From positions 1-43,906 of the forward strand of contig JAGKSW010000072.1 in NCBI GenBank assembly GCA_018993265.1: a DNA stretch of 43,906 bases, given 5' to 3'. Below are positions 34,218 to 43,597 of the stretch, piece after piece. A program made the position numbers and the translations under genes. Every line of letters starts with the position of its first letter. Position 1 is the first letter of the stretch. The notes under the pieces were generated by a model. That model saw only the letters and a list, made by a program, of their open reading frames with translations. It did not search any database and was not told where the DNA came from. Source of the stretch: Nostoc sp. TH1S01 (lineage in GTDB: Bacteria; Cyanobacteriota; Cyanobacteriia; Cyanobacteriales; Nostocaceae).

Positions 34218-35990
34218 ATGCCTAAACCTACATGGCAGTCTGATAACACTCCATCTAAAGGCGAAAACTCGCAAATGAGTGTAGTGCCGCAAGTTGGAGA
34301 AACCACTGATCATAGTGCTGCATCTCACCCAGCTTTTAAATTTGATTCCATAGATGCTGCTTTGGCTGATCTCAAAGCAGGCCGCGTCATTGTTGTGGTA
34401 GATGACGAAAACCGGGAAAATGAAGGTGATTTGATTTGTGCTGCCCAATTTGCCACACCTGACATGATTAATTTCATGGCGGTGCAAGCTAGAGGGTTGA
34501 TTTGTTTGGCGATGACAGGCGATCGCTTAGACGAGCTAGACTTACCGTTAATGGTAACTAACATTACGGACACTAACCAAACGGCCTTTACTGTTAGTAT
34601 CGACGCTGGCCCCCATTTAGGTGTCAGCACAGGTATTTCTGCCGAAGACCGCGCTCGGACTATTCAAGTTGCTCTCAATCCCGCCACCAAACCTTTAGAT
34701 TTACGTCGTCCTGGACATATTTTCCCAATTCGTGCCAAGGCTGGCGGTGTCCTCAAACGCGCCGGACATACAGAAGCCGCTGTAGATTTATCTCGCTTGG
34801 CTGGACTTTACCCGGCTGGGGTGATTTGTGAAATTCAAAACTCTGATGGTTCAATGGCGCGGTTACCCCAGTTGATTGAGTATGCCAGAAACCACAATTT
34901 AAAAATTATCAGTATTGCGGACTTAATCAGTTATCGCCTGCAACATGACCGCCTCGTCATCCGCGAAAGTATTGCTGAGTTACCCACTCAGTTCGGTCAT
35001 TTCAAAATCTACGCTTACCGTCACACCCTCGACAATTGCGAACATGTTGCCATTGTCAAAGGTGATCCCGCGACTTTCCAAGATGAACCAGTGATGGTGC
35101 GGATGCACTCAGAATGTTTAACTGGCGATGCTTTGGGGTCTTTGCGCTGCGATTGTCGGATGCAGTTGCAAGCCGCTTTGAAAATGATTGAAACTGCTGG
35201 TCAAGGTGTCGTTGTTTACTTGCGTCAAGAAGGCCGGGGTATCGGTTTAATTAATAAGCTCAAAGCCTATTCCTTACAAGATATGGGTCTAGATACCGTA
35301 GAAGCTAACGAGCGTTTAGGATTTCCGGCTGACCTGCGCGACTATGGTATGGGCGCGCAAATGCTCATGGATTTGGGTGTCAAAAAAATTCGCCTAATTA
35401 CCAATAATCCTCGTAAAATTGCTGGCGTTAAAGGCTATGGGTTGGAAGTCGTTGATCGCGTACCATTGTTAATTGAGGCAAACGACTACAATTCCTATTA
35501 CTTAGCAACCAAAGCGAAAAAACTAGGTCACATGCTGTTGCAGACCTATCTAGTGACAATTGCAATTCATTGGCAAGATGACCCCCAATCCATCACTAGA
35601 CGTTATGAAAGGTTGGAAAAATTACGCCATTTAGCCAGAAACCACGATTTATTATTGCAAGAAGAAGCCCGTCCTTTGGCGCTCGCTTTATTCGATGAAC
35701 CATCTTTAACAGTACACTTAGGCTTTGACCAACCAAAAGTAGCCAGTTGTGATTGGTACCAACAAAACGGTCATCCTTATGTGCAAGCTGTCTGCCAAAT
35801 TTTGGATAATCTGACTACCTTGCCTTACATCCAGAAACTAGAATTTCTCATTTCTTCTGGTTGCGACCCCCTGAGCAATTTGCAGATTCAACTTGATCGC
35901 CAAATTTTGCCTTTAAATACTTTGCCTTCTTCGATTAGCGATAGTTTGGAAAAGCAGCAAATCTATAGCTTTACTAAGCAATCCCAGTAA
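34218..35990 (+). CDS. ribBA: Bifunctional 3,4-dihydroxy-2-butanone-4-phosphate synthase / GTP cyclohydrolase II
   Basis: A 590-residue riboflavin-synthesis enzyme. After about 40 variable residues comes the RibB domain ([20 protein letters not shown], the metal-binding [12 protein letters not shown] and [11 protein letters not shown]), which makes dihydroxybutanone phosphate from ribulose 5-phosphate. From about residue 255 the RibA domain has the three zinc cysteines ([20 protein letters not shown]) and [11 protein letters not shown], opening GTP. About 140 C-terminal residues (from [14 protein letters not shown]) are an extension common in cyanobacterial RibBA, without a known role. ATG 34218 is preferred over GTG 34212; GGAAG lies upstream. 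No FMN riboswitch was seen in the leader. Confidence 0.97.
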   Translation: MPKPTWQSDNTPSKGENSQMSVVPQVGETTDHSAASHPAFKFDSIDAALADLKAGRVIVVVDDENRENEGDLICAAQFATPDMINFMAVQARGLICLAMTGDRLDELDLPLMVTNITDTNQTAFTVSIDAGPHLGVSTGISAEDRARTIQVALNPATKPLDLRRPGHIFPIRAKAGGVLKRAGHTEAAVDLSRLAGLYPAGVICEIQNSDGSMARLPQLIEYARNHNLKIISIADLISYRLQHDRLVIRESIAELPTQFGHFKIYAYRHTLDNCEHVAIVKGDPATFQDEPVMVRMHSECLTGDALGSLRCDCRMQLQAALKMIETAGQGVVVYLRQEGRGIGLINKLKAYSLQDMGLDTVEANERLGFPADLRDYGMGAQMLMDLGVKKIRLITNNPRKIAGVKGYGLEVVDRVPLLIEANDYNSYYLATKAKKLGHMLLQTYLVTIAIHWQDDPQSITRRYERLEKLRHLARNHDLLLQEEARPLALALFDEPSLTVHLGFDQPKVASCDWYQQNGHPYVQAVCQILDNLTTLPYIQKLEFLISSGCDPLSNLQIQLDRQILPLNTLPSSISDSLEKQQIYSFTKQSQ

Positions 35991-36018
35991 TGTTTTTTAA
36001 TTTTCAATTCAATGCTTT

Positions 36019-36055
36019 AATCCCCGAATTCTTGAAAGAAATTGGGGATTTTTTT
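36019..36055 (+). terminator. Intrinsic terminator of ribBA
   Basis: AATCCCC (36019-36025) pairs with GGGGATT (36044-36050), with TTCTT/AAGAA pairing inside, followed by seven T. It is a relative of the hairpin at 7289-7321. The next 276 bases are AT-rich leader DNA without other features. Confidence 0.92.
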
Positions 36056-36331
36056 GTTAAAAAATGATTTATATTTAATAGAGCAAAGCCTATTTTACTA
36101 AAATTTATTTATATACTTTAATCTTAATATTTATTCTAAATTTGAGGAAATAAGCAAAAATTTATGATCTATAAATTCTGTTTTGTAATCAAACTTTAGA
36201 AAGTATTGACAGAGAATTTGCGTATTAAATAAAATATGGGCAGATGTTGATTATATCGAATAGCAAAGATTACGGAAATTATTTGCTTAAAGAATAAAAG
36301 CAAGCCAAACAAAAGAATTGGGATAAAATTT

Positions 36332-36682
36332 ATGAAAGCTAAAATCATTGCTGCTGTGACAGTTATAGCAGCTATTGTCAGCTTAGAAAGCCCGGTTCGC
36401 GCTCAGTCATTAGCTGCTCCCAATGTTACAGAGGAAAGCTACAAAATAACTAGTGATTCTCTCGAAGGCATTGGTAAAAGAACAGCCGAAGATGACTTCA
36501 TGAAATTCTTTGAAGGAGCAAAAAACCACACCTCCAATAACAATCAAACACATAAATCATCATCTGAAGGGCTGCGCTTTAATCGAGCAATCTCACTTCC
36601 TAGTAATTCTATTTTTTTACAGCCTGCTTTGTCTACAAATGGTAATGATGGGTTAGAAGTACAGTTAGATTTAGGCAGTTAA
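36332..36682 (+). CDS. Small secreted protein, unknown function
   Basis: A 116-residue protein. MKAKIIAAVTVIAAIVSLES followed by PVRAQS is a Sec signal peptide with cleavage after the RA|Q position (about residue 24), leaving a mature protein of about 92 residues. The mature part is polar, with a central Asn/His/Ser-rich stretch (GAKNHTSNNNQTHKSSSEGL) and a hydrophobic, beta-like C-terminus ending in GLEVQLDLGS. It is probably periplasmic or outer-membrane associated. No family was recognised. ATG 36332 has no strong ribosome binding site. It is a single gene flanked by long repeat-rich spacers. Confidence 0.72.
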   Translation: MKAKIIAAVTVIAAIVSLESPVRAQSLAAPNVTEESYKITSDSLEGIGKRTAEDDFMKFFEGAKNHTSNNNQTHKSSSEGLRFNRAISLPSNSIFLQPALSTNGNDGLEVQLDLGS

Positions 36683-36783
36683 AAATAAGGTGTGGGTAAT
36701 AGGGAATAGGAAAAGAGTATCAGGGTGTGGGGATAACAAATACAGTCTAGAGAATCAGAGATTCTGAATTCTACCTATACATA

Positions 36784-37028
36784 TTCAATAGACCTCTTGC
36801 ACGAATAATTGAAAACTCCAAATACATAAATTCAAGAGTTATCTTTCTGCGTTCTTCTTTGCGTCTTTGCACGGCAGTCGCTACAAGTCGGGAAACCCGC
36901 CGACAGTCGCCTCAAGTCGGCAAAGCCGCCCACGGCGCTGTCTCCCCAACGCGCTGCCTTGCCTTTGCGTGAGCTTTTAAATAGTATTGTTAGCAACACC
37001 AAAGTATTTATGCAAGAAGTCTAATGAA
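36784..37028. mobile_element. 245-bp MITE-like element with imperfect 23-bp terminal inverted repeats
   Basis: TTCAATAGACCTCTTGCACG at the left end matches the inverse of the right end (GCAAGAAGTCTAATGAA) with a few mismatches. The interior holds common Nostocales blocks (TCGGCAAAGCCGCCCACGGC and GCGTTCTTCTTTGCGTC). There is no coding capacity. Confidence 0.62.
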
Positions 37029-37047
37029 ACTCGATTGCAAGAGTTAA

Positions 37048-37079
37048 AAACCCCGGTGTTTCTTGAGAAACTGGGGTTT
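37048..37079. repeat. Hairpin AAACCCC...GGGGTTT
   Basis: AAACCCC (37048-37054) pairs with GGGGTTT (37073-37079), with GTTTC/GAAAC pairing inside. It resembles the dispersed CCCCG-TTCTT hairpin family seen at 7289 and 36019. Confidence 0.6.
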
Positions 37080-37456
37080 ATTTGTTTAATTCGTAATACT
37101 GGCGAAATATTGGTTAAGATTTTTGCTCTAACAGTCATCGTAAAGTCTGCTCACGCCGGGAAACTTATCTAACCGACTGACTAAACTGATGTGCATTCAA
37201 GTGGCATATTCTAGGAGTGGAGATTGTCATTAATCATTTGTCCCTTGTCCTTTGTCAATACAAATAACTAATGACGAATGACCAAGGACGACCTTCAAGA
37301 GTGGTCAAGCAATTTGGATGTGTTTTAGCTTACTTTTGACAAAATCTAAAATCCAAAATTGTGATGAGAGGTATTCACTATCGCTTATGGTAGTTTAATG
37401 TTACAGGCATATTATTGCAATATGTAAACTTTACCTCATGACTGGAGAGCAAAACC

Positions 37457-38098
37457 TTGGGTATAGAACTACGCAGTTTCGTATTTCTTGACAGCTTGCA
37501 ACCTCAACACGCAGCCTATATGGGAACAGTAGCTCAAGGTTTCTTGCCTTTACCAGGAGATACATCACTGTGGATTGAAATCTCTCCTGGTATTGAAATC
37601 AATAAAATTACTGATGTAGCATTGAAAGCCGCCTCTGTTCGTCCGGGAGTCCAGGTAGTTGAGCGATTATACGGTTTATTAGAAGTTCATTCTGGTTCCC
37701 AAGGGGAAACACGCACAGCTGGTCAGGCGATTTTAGATATGTTAGGAGTCAAACGAGAAGAATGTCTAAAACCGCGTGTTGTTTCTAGTCAAATCATCCG
37801 CAACATAGATGCTTATCAAACACAACTAATCAATCGTACCCGCCGAGGACAGCTGCTGCTAGCGGGACAAACCTTGTATGTATTAGAAGTTGAACCTGCT
37901 GCTTACGCCGCATTAGCCGCTAATGAAGCAGAAAAAGCTGCTGCAATTAATATTCTGGAAGTGCAAGCTGTCGGTAGTTTTGGCAGGTTGTATTTAGGTG
38001 GACAAGAACGGGATATTCTAGCAGGAGCAAGGGGAGCGTTAACCGCGATTGAAAATGTAGCTGGTCGGACAAATCCTAATAGTGGCCGCCAGGAGTAA
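37457..38098 (+). CDS. ccmP: Carboxysome shell protein CcmP (tandem BMC domains)
   Basis: A 213-residue protein matching CcmP in length and start ([20 protein letters not shown]). It has two bacterial-microcompartment folds, about residues 1-105 and 110-205, joined around [20 protein letters not shown]. CcmP forms trimers, and stacked trimer pairs with a gated pore, in the beta-carboxysome shell, which is thought to control metabolite passage. The start codon is TTG 37457, fixed by the family N-terminus and by GGAGAG 7 bases upstream. The other ccm genes are not in the window, as ccmP is usually a satellite locus. The pentapeptide-repeat gene begins 10 bases downstream. Confidence 0.95.
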   Translation: MGIELRSFVFLDSLQPQHAAYMGTVAQGFLPLPGDTSLWIEISPGIEINKITDVALKAASVRPGVQVVERLYGLLEVHSGSQGETRTAGQAILDMLGVKREECLKPRVVSSQIIRNIDAYQTQLINRTRRGQLLLAGQTLYVLEVEPAAYAALAANEAEKAAAINILEVQAVGSFGRLYLGGQERDILAGARGALTAIENVAGRTNPNSGRQE

Positions 38099-38108
38099 AG
38101 GAGAGAAA

Positions 38109-38909
38109 ATGGCAAATCAAGAGCATCTGGTTTTACTGAAAGCAGGTGCAGTTAGGTGGAGTGAATGGAGACAGAAAAATCCTCAAATTCAACCAGACCT
38201 TAGTGCTGCATATTTGCAAGGAGACAACCTCCGGGGTGCAAACCTGCAAAAAGTCAACTTGGCCAAAGCCGATTTGAGTCAGGCTTTACTCGTGCGTGCT
38301 AACCTCAACGGTGCAGATTTTAGTGGTGCAAACCTTTATCAAGCCAAGTTAATTGAAGCAAACTTGATTGCAGCTAACTTTAGTGTGGCTAACTTGAGGG
38401 AAGTGACTTTGACACAAGCAGATTTGAGTCATGCTAATTTCATTGGTGCTGACTTGAGTCAAGCAAATTTAAAAGAAGCTGCGATCGCCCATGCTATCCT
38501 CATAGGCACTGATCTCAAAGATGCGAATCTCAGAAGCGCAGATTTAGGTGCAGCAAAACTCATCCGTGCCAATCTCGCCTATGCTAACCTAATTGAAGCT
38601 AACTTGATTACAGCCGATCTGAGCAAGGCTAATCTCTACAAAGCAGATTTAATTGGAGCTTATCTTTACAAAACAGATTTATGCAATGCTAATCTTAGTC
38701 ATGCATATCTAAGCAATGCATACATGCTCCAAGCTAACTTCAGTGAAGCTGACTTAACAGGAGCAAACTTGAGTTGGGCTAATCTTCAAGGAGCAAACTT
38801 GGCTGGTGCTAACTTAACTGGTGCTAACCTCACAGGTACTAAACTCAGTGGTGCTAACCTCATCGGTGCAAATCTTGAGGATGCAACTTTACCTCAAGTA
38901 TGTAATTAA
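38109..38909 (+). CDS. Pentapeptide-repeat protein
   Basis: A 266-residue protein from ATG 38109, which has AGGAG upstream. The frame is open from 38082, within ccmP, but that part is not family-like. After about 30 residues, tandem A(D/N)LXX pentapeptides fill the protein (such as ADLSQALLVRANLNGADFSG), about 45 units, predicted to form a right-handed quadrilateral beta-helix. The short N-terminus (LLKAGAVRWSEWRQKNP) is typical of cyanobacterial members. There is no signal peptide, so it is probably cytoplasmic. Only 10 bases separate it from ccmP, so it is probably cotranscribed. Function is unknown; a carboxysome link is inferred from position only. Confidence 0.93.
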   Translation: MANQEHLVLLKAGAVRWSEWRQKNPQIQPDLSAAYLQGDNLRGANLQKVNLAKADLSQALLVRANLNGADFSGANLYQAKLIEANLIAANFSVANLREVTLTQADLSHANFIGADLSQANLKEAAIAHAILIGTDLKDANLRSADLGAAKLIRANLAYANLIEANLITADLSKANLYKADLIGAYLYKTDLCNANLSHAYLSNAYMLQANFSEADLTGANLSWANLQGANLAGANLTGANLTGTKLSGANLIGANLEDATLPQVCN

Positions 38910-39671
38910 TTATGACTTACGCTTGAAAACGAAAAATCAAGGGTTTGGGCAAGGGTGTGATACCATTTCACGAAATTACTGATACAAATCACTTCCTCTG
39001 CTCCTCTGCTTCTGGTCGCCGAGAGAAGTTGAGACGCTGCTTGTCCATTTGTATCATTTTTAAAGTGAAACGGTATGAGGGTGTAAGGGAGCCACTAGCG
39101 TGGTCAGGTTTCCCTCATATATATCGTGTCTGCTTAAATACTACTGTTGCTTTCACTAGTGGGTTAACTTGGCGCTTTAAAGCTTGATTGCACTAGCAAC
39201 ACTAGATTATCAAAAGCGATCGCATCTCTGCATTAAACTGGTATTTTAAAATACCTAGAGTAAAACTAATATTTAAGTAGTAGGGCTGTAATATATATTT
39301 TACTTATAAAAGTATTTTTCACAGTATAAAAAAATAACATTAATCCTGACCCCAATGCAAGTTATTTCGGAATAAATCTCAAATAACTGCAAAAAATATA
39401 AAGTTTCGATGAAGATGCTTAGGATTTAGCGATTTTGTCATCTGTATACTAATAAGATTCTCGCAGTTAATACCAAAATATCAATGTTTCAAACAGCACT
39501 ATTTTTACCTAATTTTAGTAAAAGCATGTTTACATTAGGTAAAAACGTATACGCTTATAAATTATTATTTGAATAAGTTTAGACTGTAAATCTTACGGAG
39601 AGATGACATTCATCCTAGTCGCAGATTTTGTTTGAAAAAAATTATCTAAATATACCAAGATCAGGTTGTAT
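38910..39671. other. Gene-free region with a TGATACC element and a long AT-rich leader
   Basis: It holds the element at 38958-39078, then about 590 bases of AT-rich DNA before the sugar-transferase gene. The frame at 38945-39187 is element-derived and rejected. No further structure was identified. Confidence 0.5.
38958..39078. mobile_element. 121-bp TGATACC...GGTATGA element
   Basis: It begins TGATACCATTTCACG and reaches GATACAAAT. The right end is the inverse (ATTTGTATC ... AAAGTGAAACGGTATGA). The terminal repeats match the 97-bp element inside the nuclease gene, but the interior differs. GGGTG stands on both sides and may be a target duplication. Confidence 0.75.
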
Positions 39672-41123
39672 ATGACTCATCAAAGTACGACTACCAAACA
39701 TTTAACCAACTACGATAATTGGCGTACTTCTGCTCAAGATTTACGCGCTGCTGCATTCTTCAAACTGAGTAAAGGAGCTTGGTGGCTACGGATACTAACA
39801 TTAGTAGTGGTGGATTGCTGTGTCTTGTTCCTAGCTTGGAAATTAGCTCAATATCAAGTTTCCCTAGTCAATGCGGCTGGTTATGCAAAGAACAATTATA
39901 TACCTGAGTTAATTTTGATCCAAATTGGAGCATTAGCTCTCCAAGGTACATATAAGTCAGGTCAGCAACGTCATGACTACTTTAGTATTATCAAAACACT
40001 AACTTTTGCCCACGGCTTAATATTACTTGTTAGTGTTTTACATCAACCTATTATCGATGCAACTAAGTCTACATTAACTGTATCTTGGTTGCTAAGTACG
40101 ACTTTCGTGGTTACTAGTAGATTAGTCGTTAATTTAAGTCTGAAATATTTGCGTCAGCAAAAAATACTGGGGTGTAACCCAGTTTTTGTGATTTGCGAAC
40201 CCGAAAATTATGAACAAATAAGCAAATTTATTAAGAACGAAAAGCGTTACATAATTAGGGCAAATGACACAGCCAAAGCATTAGATAGATATAATCGTGA
40301 AGCTACTTTAGAAAGGCTAAATAGACTAGGGATAACAGAAGTTTTTATAGCTTGGGATGCTATAAAAAATAGAATGTTTTTATGCTGGTTATTTCAAGCA
40401 TCAGGCATAACAGTACACATTCTACCTATGCAATTAAAACCCATACATAGACAATTGCATATTCAAAAAATTGGTGGAATGCCTTGTTTTAGTGTTAGTT
40501 GCCCAACTCTCATTGGTAGAGACTTTTGGTTGAAGCGGATTTTTGACTTTTGTTTTACTGGTGCATTTTTAATTTTTACCTTCCCGATTTATCTAGCGAT
40601 CGCTATTGCCATTAAACTAGATTCTCCAGGGCCAGTATTTTATAAACAAACCCGCATCGGTCTAAGAGGAAAGCCATTCCAAGTATGGAAGTTCCGGACA
40701 ATGAGGCCTGATGCAGATAAACTCCAAAAAGAGCTAGAAGCTTTAAACGAAGTCAAAGATGGCATCATTTTTAAAATCAAAGATGATCCTCGCATTACAA
40801 GAATCGGTAAATTTCTCCGTCGTTACAGCTTAGATGAATTACCACAACTGTTTAACGTCTTATTCGGAGAAATGAGCCTTGTCGGCCCTCGTCCACTACC
40901 TACTAGAGATGTAGAGAAGTTTTTAGACCATCATTTCTTGCGTCAAGAAGTTTTACCTGGTGTGACGGGTCTATGGCAAGTATCAGGTCGCTCCAATATT
41001 GTAGATTTTGAACAAGTAGTCAATCTAGATATGAGCTACATCGAAAATTGGTCACTGCAACTAGATTTTGAAATTTTACTGAGAACAGTGCAAGTTGTTT
41101 TGAAAAAAGACGGTGCATACTAG
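39672..41123 (+). CDS. Undecaprenyl-phosphate sugar phosphotransferase (WcaJ/exopolysaccharide type)
   Basis: A 483-residue polyprenyl glycosylphosphotransferase that starts exopolysaccharide units by moving a sugar phosphate to undecaprenyl phosphate in the membrane. The N-terminal part has several membrane helices ([20 protein letters not shown] at the start) and a Rossmann-like middle. The C-terminal catalytic domain has the amphipathic entry segment [20 protein letters not shown], then [38 protein letters not shown] and [12 protein letters not shown] use ATG 39672 rather than TTG 39666. It stands alone after a long leader and may make cell-surface or heterocyst-envelope polysaccharide; the sugar is unknown. 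Confidence 0.92.
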   Translation: MTHQSTTTKHLTNYDNWRTSAQDLRAAAFFKLSKGAWWLRILTLVVVDCCVLFLAWKLAQYQVSLVNAAGYAKNNYIPELILIQIGALALQGTYKSGQQRHDYFSIIKTLTFAHGLILLVSVLHQPIIDATKSTLTVSWLLSTTFVVTSRLVVNLSLKYLRQQKILGCNPVFVICEPENYEQISKFIKNEKRYIIRANDTAKALDRYNREATLERLNRLGITEVFIAWDAIKNRMFLCWLFQASGITVHILPMQLKPIHRQLHIQKIGGMPCFSVSCPTLIGRDFWLKRIFDFCFTGAFLIFTFPIYLAIAIAIKLDSPGPVFYKQTRIGLRGKPFQVWKFRTMRPDADKLQKELEALNEVKDGIIFKIKDDPRITRIGKFLRRYSLDELPQLFNVLFGEMSLVGPRPLPTRDVEKFLDHHFLRQEVLPGVTGLWQVSGRSNIVDFEQVVNLDMSYIENWSLQLDFEILLRTVQVVLKKDGAY

Positions 41124-41188
41124 ATTTACACTAAGGCAACTTGAAGACGCTATTCCTGAAGCAAAAATAGTACTATCTTAGGGTATGT

Positions 41189-41246
41189 TAGGCACGTATT
41201 AAGAGATGACTAGTCAAGAAAAACATCATCTCTTAATATGTGCCTA
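41189..41246. terminator. Long inverted repeat TTAGGCACGTATTAAGAGAT...
   Basis: TTAGGCAC at 41189 through AGATGA at 41209 pairs with TCATCTCTTAATATGTGCCT (41226-41245), a stem of about 21 bases with one mismatch or wobble. It lies 65 bases after the sugar-transferase gene. It is probably a transcription end, or a palindromic mini-element. Confidence 0.65.
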
Positions 41247-41381
41247 AATGGCTTTTTAGCACTTTCAACTGCCCCAAAGCCAGAGTTGCAGTGCAAAATG
41301 TGAATCAAGGGCGATTGTCCTAGCTGCTAATCAAGGTAGGCTGAGAGCGATCGCAATTTCAGTTTTGCAGAAAGCGATCGC

Positions 41382-42500
41382 TTAATTGACTTTGTTAATT
41401 TCATCCCAAGCTTTAATTACCACTTGTAAATTTTGCGGTAGGTTATTTTGTGAAATATCGTTATACTGTACCGTACCCTGTCGGCTGGTAAGAGTATAGG
41501 TAATGTAATCTGCTGCGCCACTGGATGGTGGATAACTGATATTTCTAAATTCTCCACTGGTACGTTTGAGCAGTTGCTTAAACTGTTGTACTTGTCGGCG
41601 AGAAATTTGGCGTACACTACGTTCTGAATCATTGGCATCACCAATGCGTACGCGAATCAAACTGCCATCATTGAGTAATACTGTTTGGTAGGTTCTCCCA
41701 GCAAAACCACCACTGGAGATTTGGCGGAATATTACACCTTGATCTAAAGGTGGGGGTAATTCATTGGCGGGAATAGGAACCGCTTTGGCTGTATTGGCTG
41801 GGTTTTCACCTTGAGCCAGCTTGATGCGTGAACCATCGTTATCTGATAAGAATACCCAACGCTGATTTGCTGCACCTACGGTTAGTTGCCAACCAGAGAC
41901 AACTATGGGATCACAAGGATAAGGAGGGGTAGAGCGATCGCAACCATCCGACCAATCTCTGGCTTGAAAATTTAGAATAGATAGCGATCGCGCGGATAAT
42001 CCTGAAACTGCTTGCGCTTGTTGTAAAACTGCATCTCTAACTTTTGTTGGTAGTTGCTTCTGTGATGAATTAGTTGCAGAAGCTAAACGCAAAGAACGCC
42101 CATTATTATTAGTGTGATAAGTCCACTTTTGCTTGCCATGAGATACTATAACCAACCAACCAGGAACTAATGCTTGAGTGCAAAGTTCATTTGGTTGCGC
42201 TAGTTCCAAACACCCATTACGCCAAGTTTTTCGGCTATAGTTAATAACTTGCAGCTCTCTAGTAGAAATTCCGGTTCTGCTAGCCACATCTTTCAAGACT
42301 GCGTTAGTTACTGAAGCTGGTAAGCGATTTGATTTACTTTTATCTGCGTAAACTTCACTTTTGGTTACTTGTGAAAAGTTAGCTGGATTAGCTGTAGCAC
42401 TTTTAATCAGGGTTAGCCCACTACCAACAGATAAAATGCTAGTCAAAATTAAAGCTGTAAAAATTCTGGCTTGATTAGTGATATGTTTATTTTTTAGCAT
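41382..42500 (-). CDS. Secreted protein with a duplicated two-cysteine domain, unknown function
   Basis: A 372-residue protein. The N-terminus has a signal peptide (FTALILTSILSVGSGLTLIK, with cleavage near ATA|N at about 37-38). Two homologous units follow: residues 60-140 (LPASVTNAVLKDVASRTGIS ... GRSLRLA) and 150-229 (LPTKVRDAVLQQAQAVSGLS ... GSRIKLA). Each has one Cys pair (97/107 and 187/196) in a WxxGC...C setting followed by a V.GW.L.V strand and an aromatic strand. The C-terminal 110 residues are a different domain, possibly a fold that binds or modifies surface polymers. It should be exported and oxidised. No named family was recognised. ATG 42500 gives the signal peptide. Confidence 0.8.
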   Translation of the reverse strand: MLKNKHITNQARIFTALILTSILSVGSGLTLIKSATANPANFSQVTKSEVYADKSKSNRLPASVTNAVLKDVASRTGISTRELQVINYSRKTWRNGCLELAQPNELCTQALVPGWLVIVSHGKQKWTYHTNNNGRSLRLASATNSSQKQLPTKVRDAVLQQAQAVSGLSARSLSILNFQARDWSDGCDRSTPPYPCDPIVVSGWQLTVGAANQRWVFLSDNDGSRIKLAQGENPANTAKAVPIPANELPPPLDQGVIFRQISSGGFAGRTYQTVLLNDGSLIRVRIGDANDSERSVRQISRRQVQQFKQLLKRTSGEFRNISYPPSSGAADYITYTLTSRQGTVQYNDISQNNLPQNLQVVIKAWDEINKVN

Positions 42501-43099
42501 AGTTTTCCTAATAAAATGCCTCTTTTAGTGAATATTTAAGGCATTAAAAACCAATATTTAGTAGTTAATGACAAAAAAATACTCAGTTTCCAAATTATAT
42601 AGATTTGGAATTTATCAAAGGTCTGTCTTAGGAAGCAGACATGAGAAGAGACGCAGGTAGAGTTATGATTTGTTCCTGAATCTTTACCAAAATTTCATAC
42701 GGAACTATGTATAACGTTTTCGCGTCAATTAATTGGGAATGTTAAATTTTTGATTGTAGATTTATTCTATATACTTAATTTATTGCAGACTAGATGCAAA
42801 CCCTAAGTATTTAGATACTTTCAATTTCGATTTAAAAATTTAAATTTGTAATAATTTAGGAGCCAGAATTCAGGAGCCATAAGGTTGAAAAATTCAGTCG
42901 AATTTTTCTCAATTAATAGATTAATTATGCGCTCATTGCTTTTAAATTCTGACTTCTGAACGACATTTGTGTGACTGTCGAGAAACCTACCCACGGCATT
43001 ATCTCATTCTGAGTGCTGAATTCTTACCCAAATTTATAACCAAGTATTGTTCTATAAGTTTAAAAATAATTTTTGAATATTAATGTATATAAATCTTTG
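42501..43099. other. Gene-free AT-rich spacer
   Basis: About 600 bases without a supported gene. It contains fragments of dispersed repeats (AGGAGCCAGAATTCAGGAGC near 42859, and ACCTACCCACGGCATTATCT near 42987). No structured RNA was identified. Confidence 0.45.
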
Positions 43100-43597
43100 T
43101 TAAACACGAAGTACTTGATTTTCGACTAATTTGCTATTAGAAACATCAAACCTCATAGTAGTAGCTGCCCAGTTTTTTAAATCAGGTGCTAACCAAACTA
43201 GCTGGCTTAGAACTTCATCATTGACCCATAAAACTACAGGAAAGTGAAGATTTTTGCGAAACTCATCTCGCATGAGGTTAGTACTGATCAGCAGTTGAGG
43301 GATTGCTACCACTGATTCTAAACCATGCACCATCAAAGCTTGAGGATGAGAAATACCGATAGTATTCGTAATAGTTGTATATAGTGTTTCATCTGTAGGT
43401 AATAATCTCATTTCTTGGATCGTTACCGATGACGATTCTTTTAAAAGTTTGAGTATCTGCTGTCTTTGAGGAATAGAGTCACAACAGACTAATATCAGAG
43501 AAAATTCTCCAGCCGCGACCTTAATGGCCCTGGCTAACCTTTCTGCGGCTGCTGCATTATTTCCTAAGCTTTCTGGGGAATTACTGCTAGTAGTCAT
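43100..43597 (-). CDS. Stand-alone N-terminal domain of a cyanobacterial TPR-protein family
   Basis: A 165-residue protein from ATG 43597; a GTG at 43612 would add five residues. It matches, by recalled pattern, the N-terminal module of large cyanobacterial TPR or NTPase-like proteins: ERLARAIKVAAGEFSLILVCCDS, then PQALMVHGLESVVAIPQLLI, STNLMRDEFRKNLHFPVVLWVNDEVLSQLVWLAPDLKNWAAT and TMRFDV. In those proteins TPR repeats follow; here the chain stops 16 residues after the module and no continuing frame is seen downstream. It is therefore either a truncated paralogue or a solo form of the domain. It is probably cytoplasmic, with unknown function. Confidence 0.75.
   Translation of the reverse strand: MTTSSNSPESLGNNAAAAERLARAIKVAAGEFSLILVCCDSIPQRQQILKLLKESSSVTIQEMRLLPTDETLYTTITNTIGISHPQALMVHGLESVVAIPQLLISTNLMRDEFRKNLHFPVVLWVNDEVLSQLVWLAPDLKNWAATTMRFDVSNSKLVENQVLRV

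Larger units (their letters stand above)
36683..37456. other. Repeat-rich gene-free region upstream of ccmP
   Basis: It contains the 245-bp element at 36784-37028, the hairpin at 37048-37079 and an STRR-like inverted pair near 37227-37290 (CATTTGTCCCTTGTCC and GACCAAGGAC). A frame at 36987-37172 lies over the repeats and is not considered a gene. Confidence 0.55.

Noticed and set aside
36987-37172. 61-residue plus-strand frame upstream of ccmP
   Set aside because: It covers the end of a mobile element and a hairpin repeat; nothing supports translation.
38945-39187. 80-residue plus-strand frame after the pentapeptide-repeat gene
   Set aside because: It runs through the 121-bp TGATACC element and has no start signal or protein-like composition.
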